DNA of 64,000 nucleotides from Bradyrhizobium sp. 1 (GCF_023073315.1 NZ_JADPJH010000010.1:1-64000), one strand, 5' to 3'. Shown: positions 34,891 through 44,031, counted from the first letter of the stretch. The notes: generated by a model from the letters alone, not told the origin. Numbers and translations are program-made.

Positions 34891-37398
34891 TTAAGCCTCC
34901 CCAGCGGCCGGCTCTTCCGCGCCCCAGACGCGGGATAAAGTCAGTAAGGTTTTTTTCTTGAATCGACCAATCAATGTTTTGTTGGCGGTCACCAGCTCTC
35001 GCTCCGCCTCAATGTCCGCTACGATAGCTTGCTGTATCGCGAGAGGCGGGAGCGGAATTCGTTGCTCTCGAACAAAGGAAAGATTCGCCATGCGAAATTT
35101 CCCTTCGCCTAATTTAAGGAATTCTGGATAAAGCCTCTGCGAGGCATAAAATAGGTAGGTGGGATCTAGCACCTGCAGAGATTTTGGATACAAGCCCGCA
35201 ATATTCTGATTTGTCGTGGACTCAAATTTCAAGAGCCCCGTCTTTCCAATCGTAGCACCAACCAGCGCTATCAACGTAGTGTCTTTGGGAAAGAGTTTTG
35301 CGGCCGAATTGTCCAGCCCCTTTTTCGTGATAAATTCCTCCGCACTGACAACCTCGCCATCTTTGCAAACAGTCGAGCCCACCCACGGAATGGAGCCTTG
35401 CCAATAATCGGCCTCCGACCGACTCGGCGTTCCTCCCGACCTTATTTCGCAAACTTCACCAAGCTCGACCGTCGGCCAATCTGATTTCACCGAAATCTGG
35501 GGACGGTAATGATTAAGGACAGCAAGAGCGCCATCAATTACTTTCTGATAGCCATCGATCTCTTCCACTATCTCCCTTTGCACATCCAACGGTGGAACCG
35601 GGATTTTGTGCTCTTTGAGTTTTGAATAATGTCTTTGATAACCATCGCTCTCTAAGGGGCGGGCGCGAAGAACGTGGAAAAGGAAGCGCGGGTCGAGGAT
35701 TTCCCTCGTTTGGAGAATCTTAATGCCGTCTGCTCCCTGCGCGAACGGCGTTTCAACCAGCTTGATTGCACACGTGTGGTCGCCAAAAATAACTAACGGT
35801 TTGCTCGGACGGACCAGAATTGATTCATCGTCAGTCCATCCCGCGATTGCGTCCTGCGATTGGTCTATAATTGGAAATCGTCCGGCAGCTCCAAAAGCGG
35901 TCTTCTGAACCTTGAATGGTGGAGTGATCGTCTCGACCAGTAGATCTATCGACATCCAGGGAAAAGCTGCTGATCTCTCGGCGTTCTCGCGATATCGTTC
36001 ACCACTTAGATTGAAATCGCTATTTGCCGAGATCTTCTCTTTCGACACTATCAGGCCACAGGTCGGCTTGAGCTCCGTGATAGCTTGCTGCGATCTGAGC
36101 GCGTCAAGATAGGCACTAAGTTCGAGCTTGATTTGCGGAAGATCGCTTCCGCCGATGGCGCGACGCTGGGCACCGAGACCGAAGCCATCGTTCTCAACTT
36201 TGAAAAAAGCGATGGTATCGCATCGTCGGGCTACCGATTTGTCGAGAATCAGGATGCTGGTTTTCACTCCGGAATAGGGATTGAAACAGCCGGCTGGCAG
36301 TGAGACAACCGCAACCAGCGAATTCTCGACAAGCATTCGCCGCAACTCGGTGTAGGCAGTTTGGCTCTGAAAAATGACACCCTCGGGGACGATTATGCCA
36401 GCGCGCCCATTGGGCGTGAGATGCTCGGCAATATAATCTACAAATAGAACCTCACTGCGCTTGGCCTGAATGGAGAAGCGACGGTGAGGCTTGATTCCAC
36501 CCTTCGGAGACATGAAGGGCGGGTTGGCGAGGATAACGTCGGCAAATTCGTTCCAGCGCTCTTCCGACGTGAGGGTGTCGTATTCGTAGATATGCGGATC
36601 GGTGAATCCGTGAAGATAAAGATTCGCCAGTGAAAGGCGCACCATGTCAGGTGAGATATCGTAGCCCTTGAAGTTGACGGCTAATTTTCCGCGCTCGTCT
36701 GGCGTGAGCAAGTCGCCACGGGATGCGGGAATCCTGGAGGAGTCTAGCGCCGCCTTGTCGGTTTCGTCGATCTTGTTCGAACCAACTGCATCGGCGGAGC
36801 TGTTCGTTTTCAGGATATGTTTGTAGGCTGAGATCAAAAAGCCAGCTGTACCACAGGCTGGATCGAGAATGCTCTCGCTCTTTTTCGGATCGAGTATTTC
36901 AACGATAAAATCAATGATGTGACGCGGCGTACGGAATTGCCCTGCGTCTCCCTGCGAACCTAGGACGGAGAGGAGGTATTCGAAGGCATCGCCAAGGCGT
37001 TCACTATGGTCGTAGATGAACTCGTCGATAATCTTTAAGAACGCCTTGAGCGTCTCGGGGTCGCGGTACGGCAGATAAGCATTCTTGAAGATGTCCCGGA
37101 ACAGCGGTGGTATGCCGGGATTCTCCGGCATTTTGGCAATGCCTTCGGCATACAGACCGAGCATTTCGTGACCGCCAAGGCCAGCGCGCATCAGTTGGGC
37201 CCAGCCGTAACGAGCGAAATCTCCGGTAAAAAACTTGCGCTTGCCTCCAAGCTCCTCGGCCTCAGCGTCCATATCGTCCATGAACTTGTAGATGAGAGCG
37301 ATAGTGATCTGTTCGACTTGGGATTTGGGATCCGGGACCTTGCCCACAAGGATGTCGCGCGCTGTGTCGATGCGCCGTTTGGTATCAGTGTCGAGCAT
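34891..37398 (-). CDS. Type I RM methylase-specificity fusion (HsdM-HsdS)
   Basis: An 835-residue fusion. Residues 1-150 are the HsdM helical domain. Residues 179-187 hold the AdoMet motif DPACGTAGF and 292-295 hold NPPF, both of N6-adenine methylases. Residues from about 450 carry two target-recognition modules, each ending in an HsdS-type block (IPVPPLDVQREIVEEIDGYQ and IPLPPLAIQQAIVADIEAER). One chain would therefore both recognise and methylate the DNA site. Eight bases separate it from hsdR. Base composition is lower in GC than the neighbouring core genes, which suggests horizontal transfer. Confidence 0.88.
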   Translation of the reverse strand: MLDTDTKRRIDTARDILVGKVPDPKSQVEQITIALIYKFMDDMDAEAEELGGKRKFFTGDFARYGWAQLMRAGLGGHEMLGLYAEGIAKMPENPGIPPLFRDIFKNAYLPYRDPETLKAFLKIIDEFIYDHSERLGDAFEYLLSVLGSQGDAGQFRTPRHIIDFIVEILDPKKSESILDPACGTAGFLISAYKHILKTNSSADAVGSNKIDETDKAALDSSRIPASRGDLLTPDERGKLAVNFKGYDISPDMVRLSLANLYLHGFTDPHIYEYDTLTSEERWNEFADVILANPPFMSPKGGIKPHRRFSIQAKRSEVLFVDYIAEHLTPNGRAGIIVPEGVIFQSQTAYTELRRMLVENSLVAVVSLPAGCFNPYSGVKTSILILDKSVARRCDTIAFFKVENDGFGLGAQRRAIGGSDLPQIKLELSAYLDALRSQQAITELKPTCGLIVSKEKISANSDFNLSGERYRENAERSAAFPWMSIDLLVETITPPFKVQKTAFGAAGRFPIIDQSQDAIAGWTDDESILVRPSKPLVIFGDHTCAIKLVETPFAQGADGIKILQTREILDPRFLFHVLRARPLESDGYQRHYSKLKEHKIPVPPLDVQREIVEEIDGYQKVIDGALAVLNHYRPQISVKSDWPTVELGEVCEIRSGGTPSRSEADYWQGSIPWVGSTVCKDGEVVSAEEFITKKGLDNSAAKLFPKDTTLIALVGATIGKTGLLKFESTTNQNIAGLYPKSLQVLDPTYLFYASQRLYPEFLKLGEGKFRMANLSFVREQRIPLPPLAIQQAIVADIEAERELVTANKTLIGRFKKKTLLTLSRVWGAEEPAAGEA

Positions 37399-37406
37399 TA
37401 GGATTC

Positions 37407-39944
37407 CTAGGTGACGAACTGGTTCAAGGAGACGTAGTCCTTGACGTATTCAGGGATGAGTTTCCGGTATTTCTCGGGTACGGCCTTAAATTCCCTCGTC
37501 GAGAAAATAGGGTTCGTGGCTAAATCAGTTAAGTGGCCAGACTCAATGATGTGACGAATCTGATCGCTCACAGCATAAGCCTTAAAATAGTTCTTGATGG
37601 CCGGAATAGCCTCGGCTTCTTCAGGCTTGTAGTCAGCCACAAACTTCGAGAACTCCTCCTCCAGAAGATCATCCTTGGATTTGAAACGCGGAATGAGACC
37701 AAAGATCTTTTCGAGGATTTCGCGGAGTGTGAGGCGCCGATCCACGCCGGCAGCTCTCCGTAGTTTCTCGATGGAATAGTATTCACTCGGCTTGTCGAAA
37801 ATTTCCTCGTTGAGGTAATCGATAACGCGATCCCACTCACCAGCTTCGACGCTGGCCGCGACGAAGGCATTCTCACGCACAACATTCTCGAACTTGGCGT
37901 AAAATTCTCGATCAATCCTCATGCCACCGTGACCAATATCCTCCTCTTTGAGCGTAAGAAGAACGTCATCGTCGAGGTGCTCGTAGATAGCGCCCGTCGG
38001 GCCGCCACCCCCGGCTTCTCCGTCTCCTTCTTCGGTCCCAGATTTCGATTTTGGAAGCTTGATGACCTGGTCGTAGTCGAATTTGTCTTCGAAATATTCG
38101 CAGTTAGCGAAGAAGTCGAACAGCTTAAATCCCGATTTCTGCGGCTCCTTCACACTCTCCCTTATCGCCTCGTCAAAAAGCTGCTCCCGGAAGTCGTGCT
38201 TGCGGGTTCCGCGCCCCTTAATTTGAATGAACTCTGTTGGGGAGAAGATCGGACGAAAAAGGCCCAAATTGAGGATGTCCGGGCAATCATACCCGGTGGT
38301 CATCATGCCGACGGTAATGCAAGCGCGGGCCTTACTGGTTTTATAAGTAGGGATGAAATTCGCTGATCCGAGCAGATTATTGTTTGCGAAGTTGATAGTG
38401 TACTGCTGCGCGCCGTCAACATGCGACGTGACCTGAACAGCGAAGTCAGATTGATATTTGCCAGGGAATACACGGTCTACCATCCCGTTAAGAATTTGCG
38501 CGAGCTTGGCCGCGTGATTCTGGCTCACAGCAAAGATGATCGACTTACCAATCTCGCCGCTGACAGGATCGCGCAGAGCATTTTCGAGAAAGGCCTTGCA
38601 AAAAAGTTGATTGGTGGCAGGCGAGAAGAACCGCTTCTCAAATTCTCTTTGCTTGTATGTCTCCTTCTGGTCCTCCCCCTCCTCATCCTTAAACTCGACG
38701 ACAAAGCCTCCGTCTGACAGAAGCTGAGTAGTTACCTCGCTACGCGCATCTACGACGGTCGGATTGACGAGATATCCATCTTTCACACCATCAAGGAGCG
38801 AATACCGGAAAGTGGGTTGGCCATCCTCGCAGCCAAAAGTTCGATAGGTATCGAGCAGGAGGCGGCGCTCAAACTCGCGAGGATCCCTGCTCGTAGATTT
38901 GTCTTTGACTAACTTCTTGAGATAGTCGCGTGGCGTCGCTGTAAGGCCAAGTTTGTAGCCTATGAAGTAATCGAATACGGCGCGGGCATTACCACCGATG
39001 GATCGGTGCGCTTCATCAGAGATGACGAGATCGAAATCAGTGGGCGAAAAGAGCTCGCGGTACTTGTTGTTAAAGAGGAGTGATTGGACGGTAGAGACAA
39101 CGATCTCCGCGTGGCGCCAGTCGTCGCGGTTCTCCTTATAGATCACGCTCTTGTAGTCGTTCGCGAGAACCTTCCTGAAAGCCTTTAACGCTTGGTCTTC
39201 AAGCTCGAGCCGGTCTACCAGGAAGAGCACACGGCGCGCGTTGCCGGTCCGAAGAAAAAGCTTGATGATTGCAGCTGACGTAAGTGTTTTTCCCGTTCCA
39301 GTGGCCATCTCCAGAAGAAAGCGATCGCCGCCTTTCATCACCGTCTGCTGGATCGAAACTATGGCTCGCTTCTGGTACGGGCGAAGAAAGCGAAGCCCGT
39401 TCAACTCGATGTACCGCGGGCGCTCTACCTCGCTCTTCCAAGCGGCCTCAGAAACATAGTTGGGCCGCTGCGTAAGGACGACATAGTCGTCTCCGACTAT
39501 TTCCTCGATTAGGCGTTTTGGGTCCGGCACGTTTTTCTGGTACCCGGCGACGGACGCTGGCGTCGGAAAACTCGTGATGATGTAAGGGTTGCCGCGTTCT
39601 AGATCCCAAAAATAGTGAAGGTTTCCGTTGGAAAGGATAACGAAGCGACAGTTTTGCGACTTCGCATATTTCCGCGCTTGCTCCTTGCCAACGAGTGGAT
39701 TTTTATCTTCTGCCTTCGCTTCCAGGACGATGAACGGAAAGCCTTTCTCGTTGAGCAGCAGAAAATCAATGAAGCCTTTGGAAGCTTTCTCAAAATTCTC
39801 GCCAAGGTCGTCGAGCGCATGTTTTGTGAGTGCGACACTGGGTTCGAGCTGAATGTTGGCTGGCCCGTGCGAGTCAGTAAAAAAGCGCCACTGTGCTGCT
39901 TCGAGCAGCTTGTTTATCTTGATACGGGCAGTAGCCTCTTTCAT
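37407..39944 (-). CDS. hsdR: Type I restriction endonuclease subunit R (HsdR)
   Basis: An 845-residue restriction/translocation subunit. The N-terminal PD-(D/E)xK nuclease has Asp60 (FIDFLL) and Glu75-x-Lys77 (VLEAKAE). The helicase motor has Walker A MATGTGKT (213-220) and DEAH at 310-313, then TATPRDYLKK and the later motif QIKGRGTRKHD. It cuts DNA lacking the host methylation after ATP-driven translocation. The frame is open to 40034, but ATG 39944 (MKEATARIKINKLLEAAQWR) is the family-like start. It is the first gene of the three-gene island operon. Confidence 0.88.
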   Translation of the reverse strand: MKEATARIKINKLLEAAQWRFFTDSHGPANIQLEPSVALTKHALDDLGENFEKASKGFIDFLLLNEKGFPFIVLEAKAEDKNPLVGKEQARKYAKSQNCRFVILSNGNLHYFWDLERGNPYIITSFPTPASVAGYQKNVPDPKRLIEEIVGDDYVVLTQRPNYVSEAAWKSEVERPRYIELNGLRFLRPYQKRAIVSIQQTVMKGGDRFLLEMATGTGKTLTSAAIIKLFLRTGNARRVLFLVDRLELEDQALKAFRKVLANDYKSVIYKENRDDWRHAEIVVSTVQSLLFNNKYRELFSPTDFDLVISDEAHRSIGGNARAVFDYFIGYKLGLTATPRDYLKKLVKDKSTSRDPREFERRLLLDTYRTFGCEDGQPTFRYSLLDGVKDGYLVNPTVVDARSEVTTQLLSDGGFVVEFKDEEGEDQKETYKQREFEKRFFSPATNQLFCKAFLENALRDPVSGEIGKSIIFAVSQNHAAKLAQILNGMVDRVFPGKYQSDFAVQVTSHVDGAQQYTINFANNNLLGSANFIPTYKTSKARACITVGMMTTGYDCPDILNLGLFRPIFSPTEFIQIKGRGTRKHDFREQLFDEAIRESVKEPQKSGFKLFDFFANCEYFEDKFDYDQVIKLPKSKSGTEEGDGEAGGGGPTGAIYEHLDDDVLLTLKEEDIGHGGMRIDREFYAKFENVVRENAFVAASVEAGEWDRVIDYLNEEIFDKPSEYYSIEKLRRAAGVDRRLTLREILEKIFGLIPRFKSKDDLLEEEFSKFVADYKPEEAEAIPAIKNYFKAYAVSDQIRHIIESGHLTDLATNPIFSTREFKAVPEKYRKLIPEYVKDYVSLNQFVT

Positions 39945-40207
39945 TGCGATTTCTCGACAATCTGCGGTCGGACGACAACTCTTGGACGAGTCGGAGACCA
40001 ATTGATCGTCTATAGATTTGGATAGCAAGGCCAACTGCTACTAATTGGACATAGACGAAGGTTGACCATAGACCAACGCCCCCCATCGCTCGGTGCAACG
40101 GCCAAACGGTTCACCAAAGTCTAATGGGACTGCCTTTTTGGGGATGCCGCTCAGAGGCAACCGTAAACGCAGATATGGAGGTTCTACGAAACCTAGTTCG
40201 TCCATTA

Positions 40208-40297
40208 TGGCGGAGAGGGAGGGATTCGAACCCCCGATAGGCTTGCACCTATGCCGCATTTCGAGTGCGGTACAATCAACCACTCTGCCACCTCTCC
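40208..40297 (-). tRNA. tRNA-Ser (anticodon CGA)
   Basis: On the reverse strand, a 7-bp acceptor stem GGAGAGG/CCTCTCC, the anticodon loop CTCGAAA (anticodon CGA), a long variable arm as in class II tRNAs, the T loop GTTCGAATC and an encoded CCA end (bases 40210-40208) are all visible. It reads UCG codons. The 3' end faces the restriction island, the typical side for island insertion. HsdR starts about 260 bases away. Confidence 0.95.
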
Positions 40298-40461
40298 TAG
40301 GCGCCAAATCGGGGGCGGGCCCCCGTGGTTGGAGGCGTTAATAGGCGAGGATGGCGGGCCAGACAAGGCGCGAAAGGGGAAAATCCGCTGCCTCTTTCAG
40401 CCCCGCACCAGCTGAGAGCCCCGTTTCGGTGGGAATGGGACTCCAGGGATTGTTGTTTTGA

Positions 40462-40508
40462 CGCGTTTTCTCGGACGCGAACCGGCGTCCGCTTCGCTTG
40501 AAAACGCG
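40462..40508. repeat. Nested stem-loop, probable dispersed repeat
   Basis: An outer inverted pair CGCGTTTTC / GAAAACGCG (40462-40470 and 40500-40508) encloses an inner pair GGACGC / GCGTCC. This two-level design immediately upstream of the hydrolase start resembles short intergenic palindromes common in rhizobia. Only one copy is in the window. Confidence 0.5.
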
Positions 40509-40527
40509 CTTGCCCGGAGGAACTGCC

Positions 40528-41391
40528 GTGGAGCACCTGACCATCAAGGCCAATGGCGCCGATTTCCATCTGGTCCGCGCCGGCCACGGCAAACCGCTGC
40601 TTTTGCTGCATGGCTGGCCGGAATTCTGGCTGACCTGGGAGCCGGTGATGGCGCGGCTGGCCGACCGGTTCATGCTGATCGCGCCCGATCTGCGCGGTTT
40701 TGGCGAGAGCGACAAGGCGGATGGCCCTTATGGGCCGGACGGCCACGCGGCGGACATGCTGGCGCTGATGGAGGCGCTCGGCATCGACCGATTCGGCGTG
40801 GTCGGTCATGATGTCGGCGGCGCCGTGATGCAGCCGCTGGCCCGGCAGGCGCCCGAGCGGGTGGCCGGGCTGTTCTTCTTCGATTTCGTCTATCCCGGGA
40901 TCGGGCCGCGCATGGCGGCGCCCGATCGGCTCAATCACATCTGGTATCAGTCGTTTCACCAGATGGAGATGGCGCCCGCGCTCGTTGGCGCGAGCCGCGA
41001 CAGCTGCCGGCTCTATATCGGCCACTTCCTGAAAGACTGGGCGCATCGCAAGAACGCCTTCGACGATGCCCTCGATGCCTTCGCCGACAATTTCTTCAAA
41101 CACGGCAACCTCGCCGGCGGCTTTGCGCATTATCGCGCCTCGCATGCCGGGCGTATCGCGATGATCAGGGGCGAAGCACCGCAGCTGGCGCCGATCAATT
41201 TGCCGACCTGCGTGCGCTGGGCCGAGCACGATCCGCTGTTTCCCTATGCCTGGACCGATCGGCTGGGCGAGACCTTTGGCGAGCTTGATCTCGCGATGTT
41301 TCCGGGGGTCGGACACTTCCCGCATCGGGAGGATCCCGACCGCGCAGCGGCCGAGATCGCGACCTTCTTTCAGCGCATCGGCTGGAACTGA
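40528..41391 (+). CDS. Alpha/beta hydrolase, epoxide-hydrolase-like
   Basis: A 287-residue alpha/beta hydrolase with oxyanion motif HGWPEFWLTW (HGxP) and a nucleophile elbow GHDVGG, in which the nucleophile is aspartate as in epoxide hydrolases and haloalkane dehalogenases. The C-terminal histidine is in FPGVGHFPHREDP. The substrate cannot be read from sequence. The start is a GTG at 40528 with GGAGG about 7 nt upstream; an upstream TTG at 40498 lacks a ribosome site. It is monocistronic. Confidence 0.82.
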   Translation: MEHLTIKANGADFHLVRAGHGKPLLLLHGWPEFWLTWEPVMARLADRFMLIAPDLRGFGESDKADGPYGPDGHAADMLALMEALGIDRFGVVGHDVGGAVMQPLARQAPERVAGLFFFDFVYPGIGPRMAAPDRLNHIWYQSFHQMEMAPALVGASRDSCRLYIGHFLKDWAHRKNAFDDALDAFADNFFKHGNLAGGFAHYRASHAGRIAMIRGEAPQLAPINLPTCVRWAEHDPLFPYAWTDRLGETFGELDLAMFPGVGHFPHREDPDRAAAEIATFFQRIGWN

Positions 41392-41761
41392 GCGCGCGGC
41401 GAGAAGCAGGCGGTGTCAGCTGCCGAACACGACCAGGGCCGTGAACAGAACCGGCAAGCTCCCCAGCGCGACCACGATAATGCGAAACATGAGATCGTTG
41501 CCCATGGCAGCCATCTTAGGCGCGAGAGCGCGGCCGCATAGTGCAGTTTGTGCCAGGACGGCGTCTCGAAGGATGGGCCGCAGAGAAACGGCCTTGAAGG
41601 GGTGGGACCGCCAGACGCGGTAAACACTGGCGGTCCCGTGCCGCTCATTGAAATACTGGCTGGGAAGGGCGGCTTCGCCGGCCAGGTGAGGCGACAATTC
41701 GACCGTAGCGTGCGGCCTGTGCGCCGCAACGCAAACCGGTCCTTAACCTAACCAGTCAAGG
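41392..41761. other. 370-base gap, only a tiny hydrophobic ORF inside
   Basis: Between the hydrolase and the ROK kinase stop I see no normal-sized gene. Frames on both strands are short with poor composition. One 32-codon reverse ORF at 41416-41514 encodes a membrane-like peptide and is listed separately. Confidence 0.35.
41416..41514 (-). CDS. Possible 29-32 residue membrane peptide
   Basis: The reverse-strand peptide from ATG 41514 (MAAMGNDLMF) or ATG 41505 (MGNDLMF) is one continuous hydrophobic helix, IIVVALGSLPVLFTALVVFG, ending in serine. Its composition is that of a single-pass small membrane protein. The ribosome site is weak and there is no partner gene, so it may be chance. Confidence 0.3.
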   Translation of the reverse strand: MAAMGNDLMFRIIVVALGSLPVLFTALVVFGS

Positions 41762-42889
41762 TTACTCCTTGTCGTTCTTACCTTTTTTCTTGCCGTTCCC
41801 CGTGGAATCCCCGTCTTTGCCGTTGTCCTTGCGGCGGTTGGTGAAGCGGGCGTTGCCGAGACCGGTGCCGATGGTGAGCACGCCCCAGCGATCGACGTCC
41901 TGCATGAACGGCACCTCGGAGAGGCCCTGAACCACGCCGTCATTGTGCATCAGGATCGCGGTGTCGTGCTCGCCGATGGACGGGATGCCCTCGAGCAGGC
42001 TCCCCGGCAGGTTGAACTTGCTGCTCTCCCAATTGCCCGGCAGGTTCTGCGCGCCCTTCTCGATCGAGCCGTCCTCGTTGATCACGCCGGGACAGGCGAT
42101 GCCGATGAAGGGCGCGAGCTTGTAGCCGTCTGTCTCGGCCTCGGTGATCAGCCCCTTCAGCATCTTGGTGAGCCGCTTCACCGCGCCTTCGCGGGTCGGC
42201 TCGTCGTCGGCGTGACGCCACAGCTCGGATGTCACGACCTTGGCCTTCGACAGGTCTTTTGCCTTTTTCCAGCTGGTCTCTACGAGGCCGCAGCGGATGT
42301 TGGTGCCGCCGATATCGACGGCGAGGATGCTGTCGTGAGCTTCGAAGATCCAGGACGGCGCCAGATGCAGCGCGCCGATCAGGCCAGCTTCATCCGGATG
42401 ATGGCGGATCGGCACCATGTCGATCTTGAACTCCTCGGATTTCAGGATGATCTCGGTGCGCGCGATCGCGAGCTCGCCGAGCCTTGAATCGCGGAATCCG
42501 CCGCCGACCACGATGCGCTCGGTCTTGGCCCAGGCCTTGGTCTTGAGGAAGCGGCGGGTGACATAGGCAAGCTCCTGGGCAAAATCCTCGATCGCGCTAT
42601 GCACCACGGCCCAGGCCTCGGTGTCGTCGCCGATCAGGATGGCGTCCAGCGTCTTCTTGCTGATCTCATCCGACGGCTCCTTGCCGAACGGGTCCTCGCC
42701 GGACTTGCGCAGCGGCTTGCGCCAGCGCTCGAGGATTTCGCGGAACGCACCCTTGCTGGCGCGGTCGCCGAGAAAACCGTCCTCGTCCTTGATCTCGATG
42801 TTGAAGCTGTCGATGTCCACCGACGGCAGCCGCGCCGCGCCATGGGTGGCGATACCCGTCGTGGTCTTGACCAGTTCGTCTGTTGCCAT
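41762..42889 (-). CDS. ROK-type sugar kinase with circularly permuted domain order
   Basis: A 375-residue protein. Motifs of ROK/glucokinase proteins are present but in swapped order. The part normally at the C-terminus comes first (helices, then IVVGGGFRDS at 126-135 and HPDEAGLIGA at 164-173). The normally N-terminal phosphate-binding part follows (ILAVDIGGTNIRCGLV at 188-203, GIACPGV at 263-269, ND at 316-317, TIGTGLG at 339-345). A Lys/Gly/Asp-rich tail (about 353-375) ends it. No ROK zinc-binding cysteine motif is seen. The ATG at 42889 has AAGGGG upstream. Substrate unknown. Confidence 0.8.
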   Translation of the reverse strand: MATDELVKTTTGIATHGAARLPSVDIDSFNIEIKDEDGFLGDRASKGAFREILERWRKPLRKSGEDPFGKEPSDEISKKTLDAILIGDDTEAWAVVHSAIEDFAQELAYVTRRFLKTKAWAKTERIVVGGGFRDSRLGELAIARTEIILKSEEFKIDMVPIRHHPDEAGLIGALHLAPSWIFEAHDSILAVDIGGTNIRCGLVETSWKKAKDLSKAKVVTSELWRHADDEPTREGAVKRLTKMLKGLITEAETDGYKLAPFIGIACPGVINEDGSIEKGAQNLPGNWESSKFNLPGSLLEGIPSIGEHDTAILMHNDGVVQGLSEVPFMQDVDRWGVLTIGTGLGNARFTNRRKDNGKDGDSTGNGKKKGKNDKE

Positions 42890-43224
42890 GGTAGCCCCTT
42901 GCCCGTGTGACTTAATTCGCGGGGACAACGGCGGGGGAACCCGTTGGTTGCGGCGCGGTCTGAAATTCAGCTGCGGGTCCGGAGTTGGCCCAAATCCTTC
43001 AAATCCGGGCCGTTTTCGCCCGCTTTTCCTTGACTCTCGGCGGTCGGCGGCTATAAGTCCCACAACCGGCGCGGGGCGTTTCTCGCGCCGCTTGTTTTTG
43101 CGTGGGTTTTCAAAGGGATAATCCCCGCCCGCACAAAACTCGCAATAAACCCATAGCGACTGACAAAAAGCCGGCCCGGACGATTCTCGTCGCGAGGCCG
43201 GGATTTGAACACGGAGAAAAAACG
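42890..43224. promoter_or_regulatory. Intergenic region with the rplU leader
   Basis: This 335-base divergent region contains a clear promoter (43030-43057) and about 165 bases of untranslated leader before rplU. In the leader, CGGCGCG pairs with CGCGCCG about ten bases later (near 43067-43090). The frame of rplU is open back to 43102 but lacks a ribosome site there. Confidence 0.45.
43030..43057 (+). promoter_or_regulatory. Sigma-70-type promoter of rplU-rpmA
   Basis: TTGACT at 43030-43035 and TATAAG at 43052-43057, spaced by 16 bases, are close to the housekeeping consensus and lie about 165 bases before the rplU start. Confidence 0.6.
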
Positions 43225-43617
43225 ATGTTCGCAGTCATCAAAACCGGCGGCCGGCAGTACCGCGTCGTTCCGGATGATGTTCTCGAAGTAGGCAAGATCG
43301 AAGGCGAAGTCGGCTCGATCATACAGTTGAACGAAGTTCTGTTGGTCGGCGGCGACACGCCGATCCTGGGCCTGCCCACGGTTGCGGGTGCGTCCGTTGC
43401 GGTCGAGGTGCTCGACCACAAGCGCGGACCCAAGGTCATCGCGTTCAAGAAGCGCCGCCGCAAGAATTCGCGCCGCAAGCGCGGCTATCGCGACGAGATC
43501 ACGGTGCTGCGCATCTCCGAGATCCTGACGGACGGCGCCAAGCCCACCAAGGGCCCGCGTCCGAAGCGGGAGAAGGTGGCGAAGCCGGAGACCACGTCCG
43601 AAGAAGCCGCCGCATAA
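43225..43617 (+). CDS. rplU: 50S ribosomal protein L21
   Basis: A 130-residue ribosomal protein. It begins [20 protein letters not shown], carries the rRNA-binding basic block [20 protein letters not shown] and ends in the Lys/Pro/Glu-rich tail common in alphaproteobacteria. CACGGAGAAAA precedes ATG 43225. It is followed by rpmA, the usual pair, with obgE further downstream after an insertion of three genes. Confidence 0.97.
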   Translation: MFAVIKTGGRQYRVVPDDVLEVGKIEGEVGSIIQLNEVLLVGGDTPILGLPTVAGASVAVEVLDHKRGPKVIAFKKRRRKNSRRKRGYRDEITVLRISEILTDGAKPTKGPRPKREKVAKPETTSEEAAA

Positions 43618-43714
43618 ATTGATCACGCGCAATCACGAATTGATGCGTGAGAAATTGTGAAATGATTCCGTCAAGGAATTGATCTAGAAATACTCAGGAT
43701 TTCGGAGACGAGCC

Positions 43715-43984
43715 ATGGCTCACAAAAAAGCAGGCGGTTCATCGCGCAACGGTCGCGATTCCAAAGGCAAGCGCCTCGGTATCAAGGCGTTCGGCGGGGA
43801 AGTTGTGATTCCCGGCAACATCATTGCGCGTCAGCGCGGCACCACCTGGCACCCCGGCCTTAATGTCGGCATGGGTACCGACCACACTTTGTTCGCCAAG
43901 ATCGAGGGTCGCGTCACGTTCCAGGCCAAAGCCAATGGCCGCACCTTCATCTCGGTACTTCCGGTCGCAGAGGCGGCTGAATAG
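43715..43984 (+). CDS. rpmA: 50S ribosomal protein L27
   Basis: An 89-residue protein with the L27 pattern [20 protein letters not shown], then [15 protein letters not shown] and [10 protein letters not shown]. There is no Firmicutes-type leader peptide. It follows rplU after about 100 bases and shares its promoter. A terminator follows at 44060-44094. Confidence 0.97.
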   Translation: MAHKKAGGSSRNGRDSKGKRLGIKAFGGEVVIPGNIIARQRGTTWHPGLNVGMGTDHTLFAKIEGRVTFQAKANGRTFISVLPVAEAAE

Positions 43985-44004
43985 ACGGTGGATCAAATTT
44001 GGAG

Positions 44005-44031
44005 TCCGCCGGGTCCTACCAAACCGGCGGA
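44005..44031 (+). terminator. Hairpin after rpmA
   Basis: TCCGCCGG and CCGGCGGA form a perfect 8-bp stem with an 11-base loop, 20 bases after the rpmA stop and without a T run. A stronger terminator follows. Confidence 0.4.
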
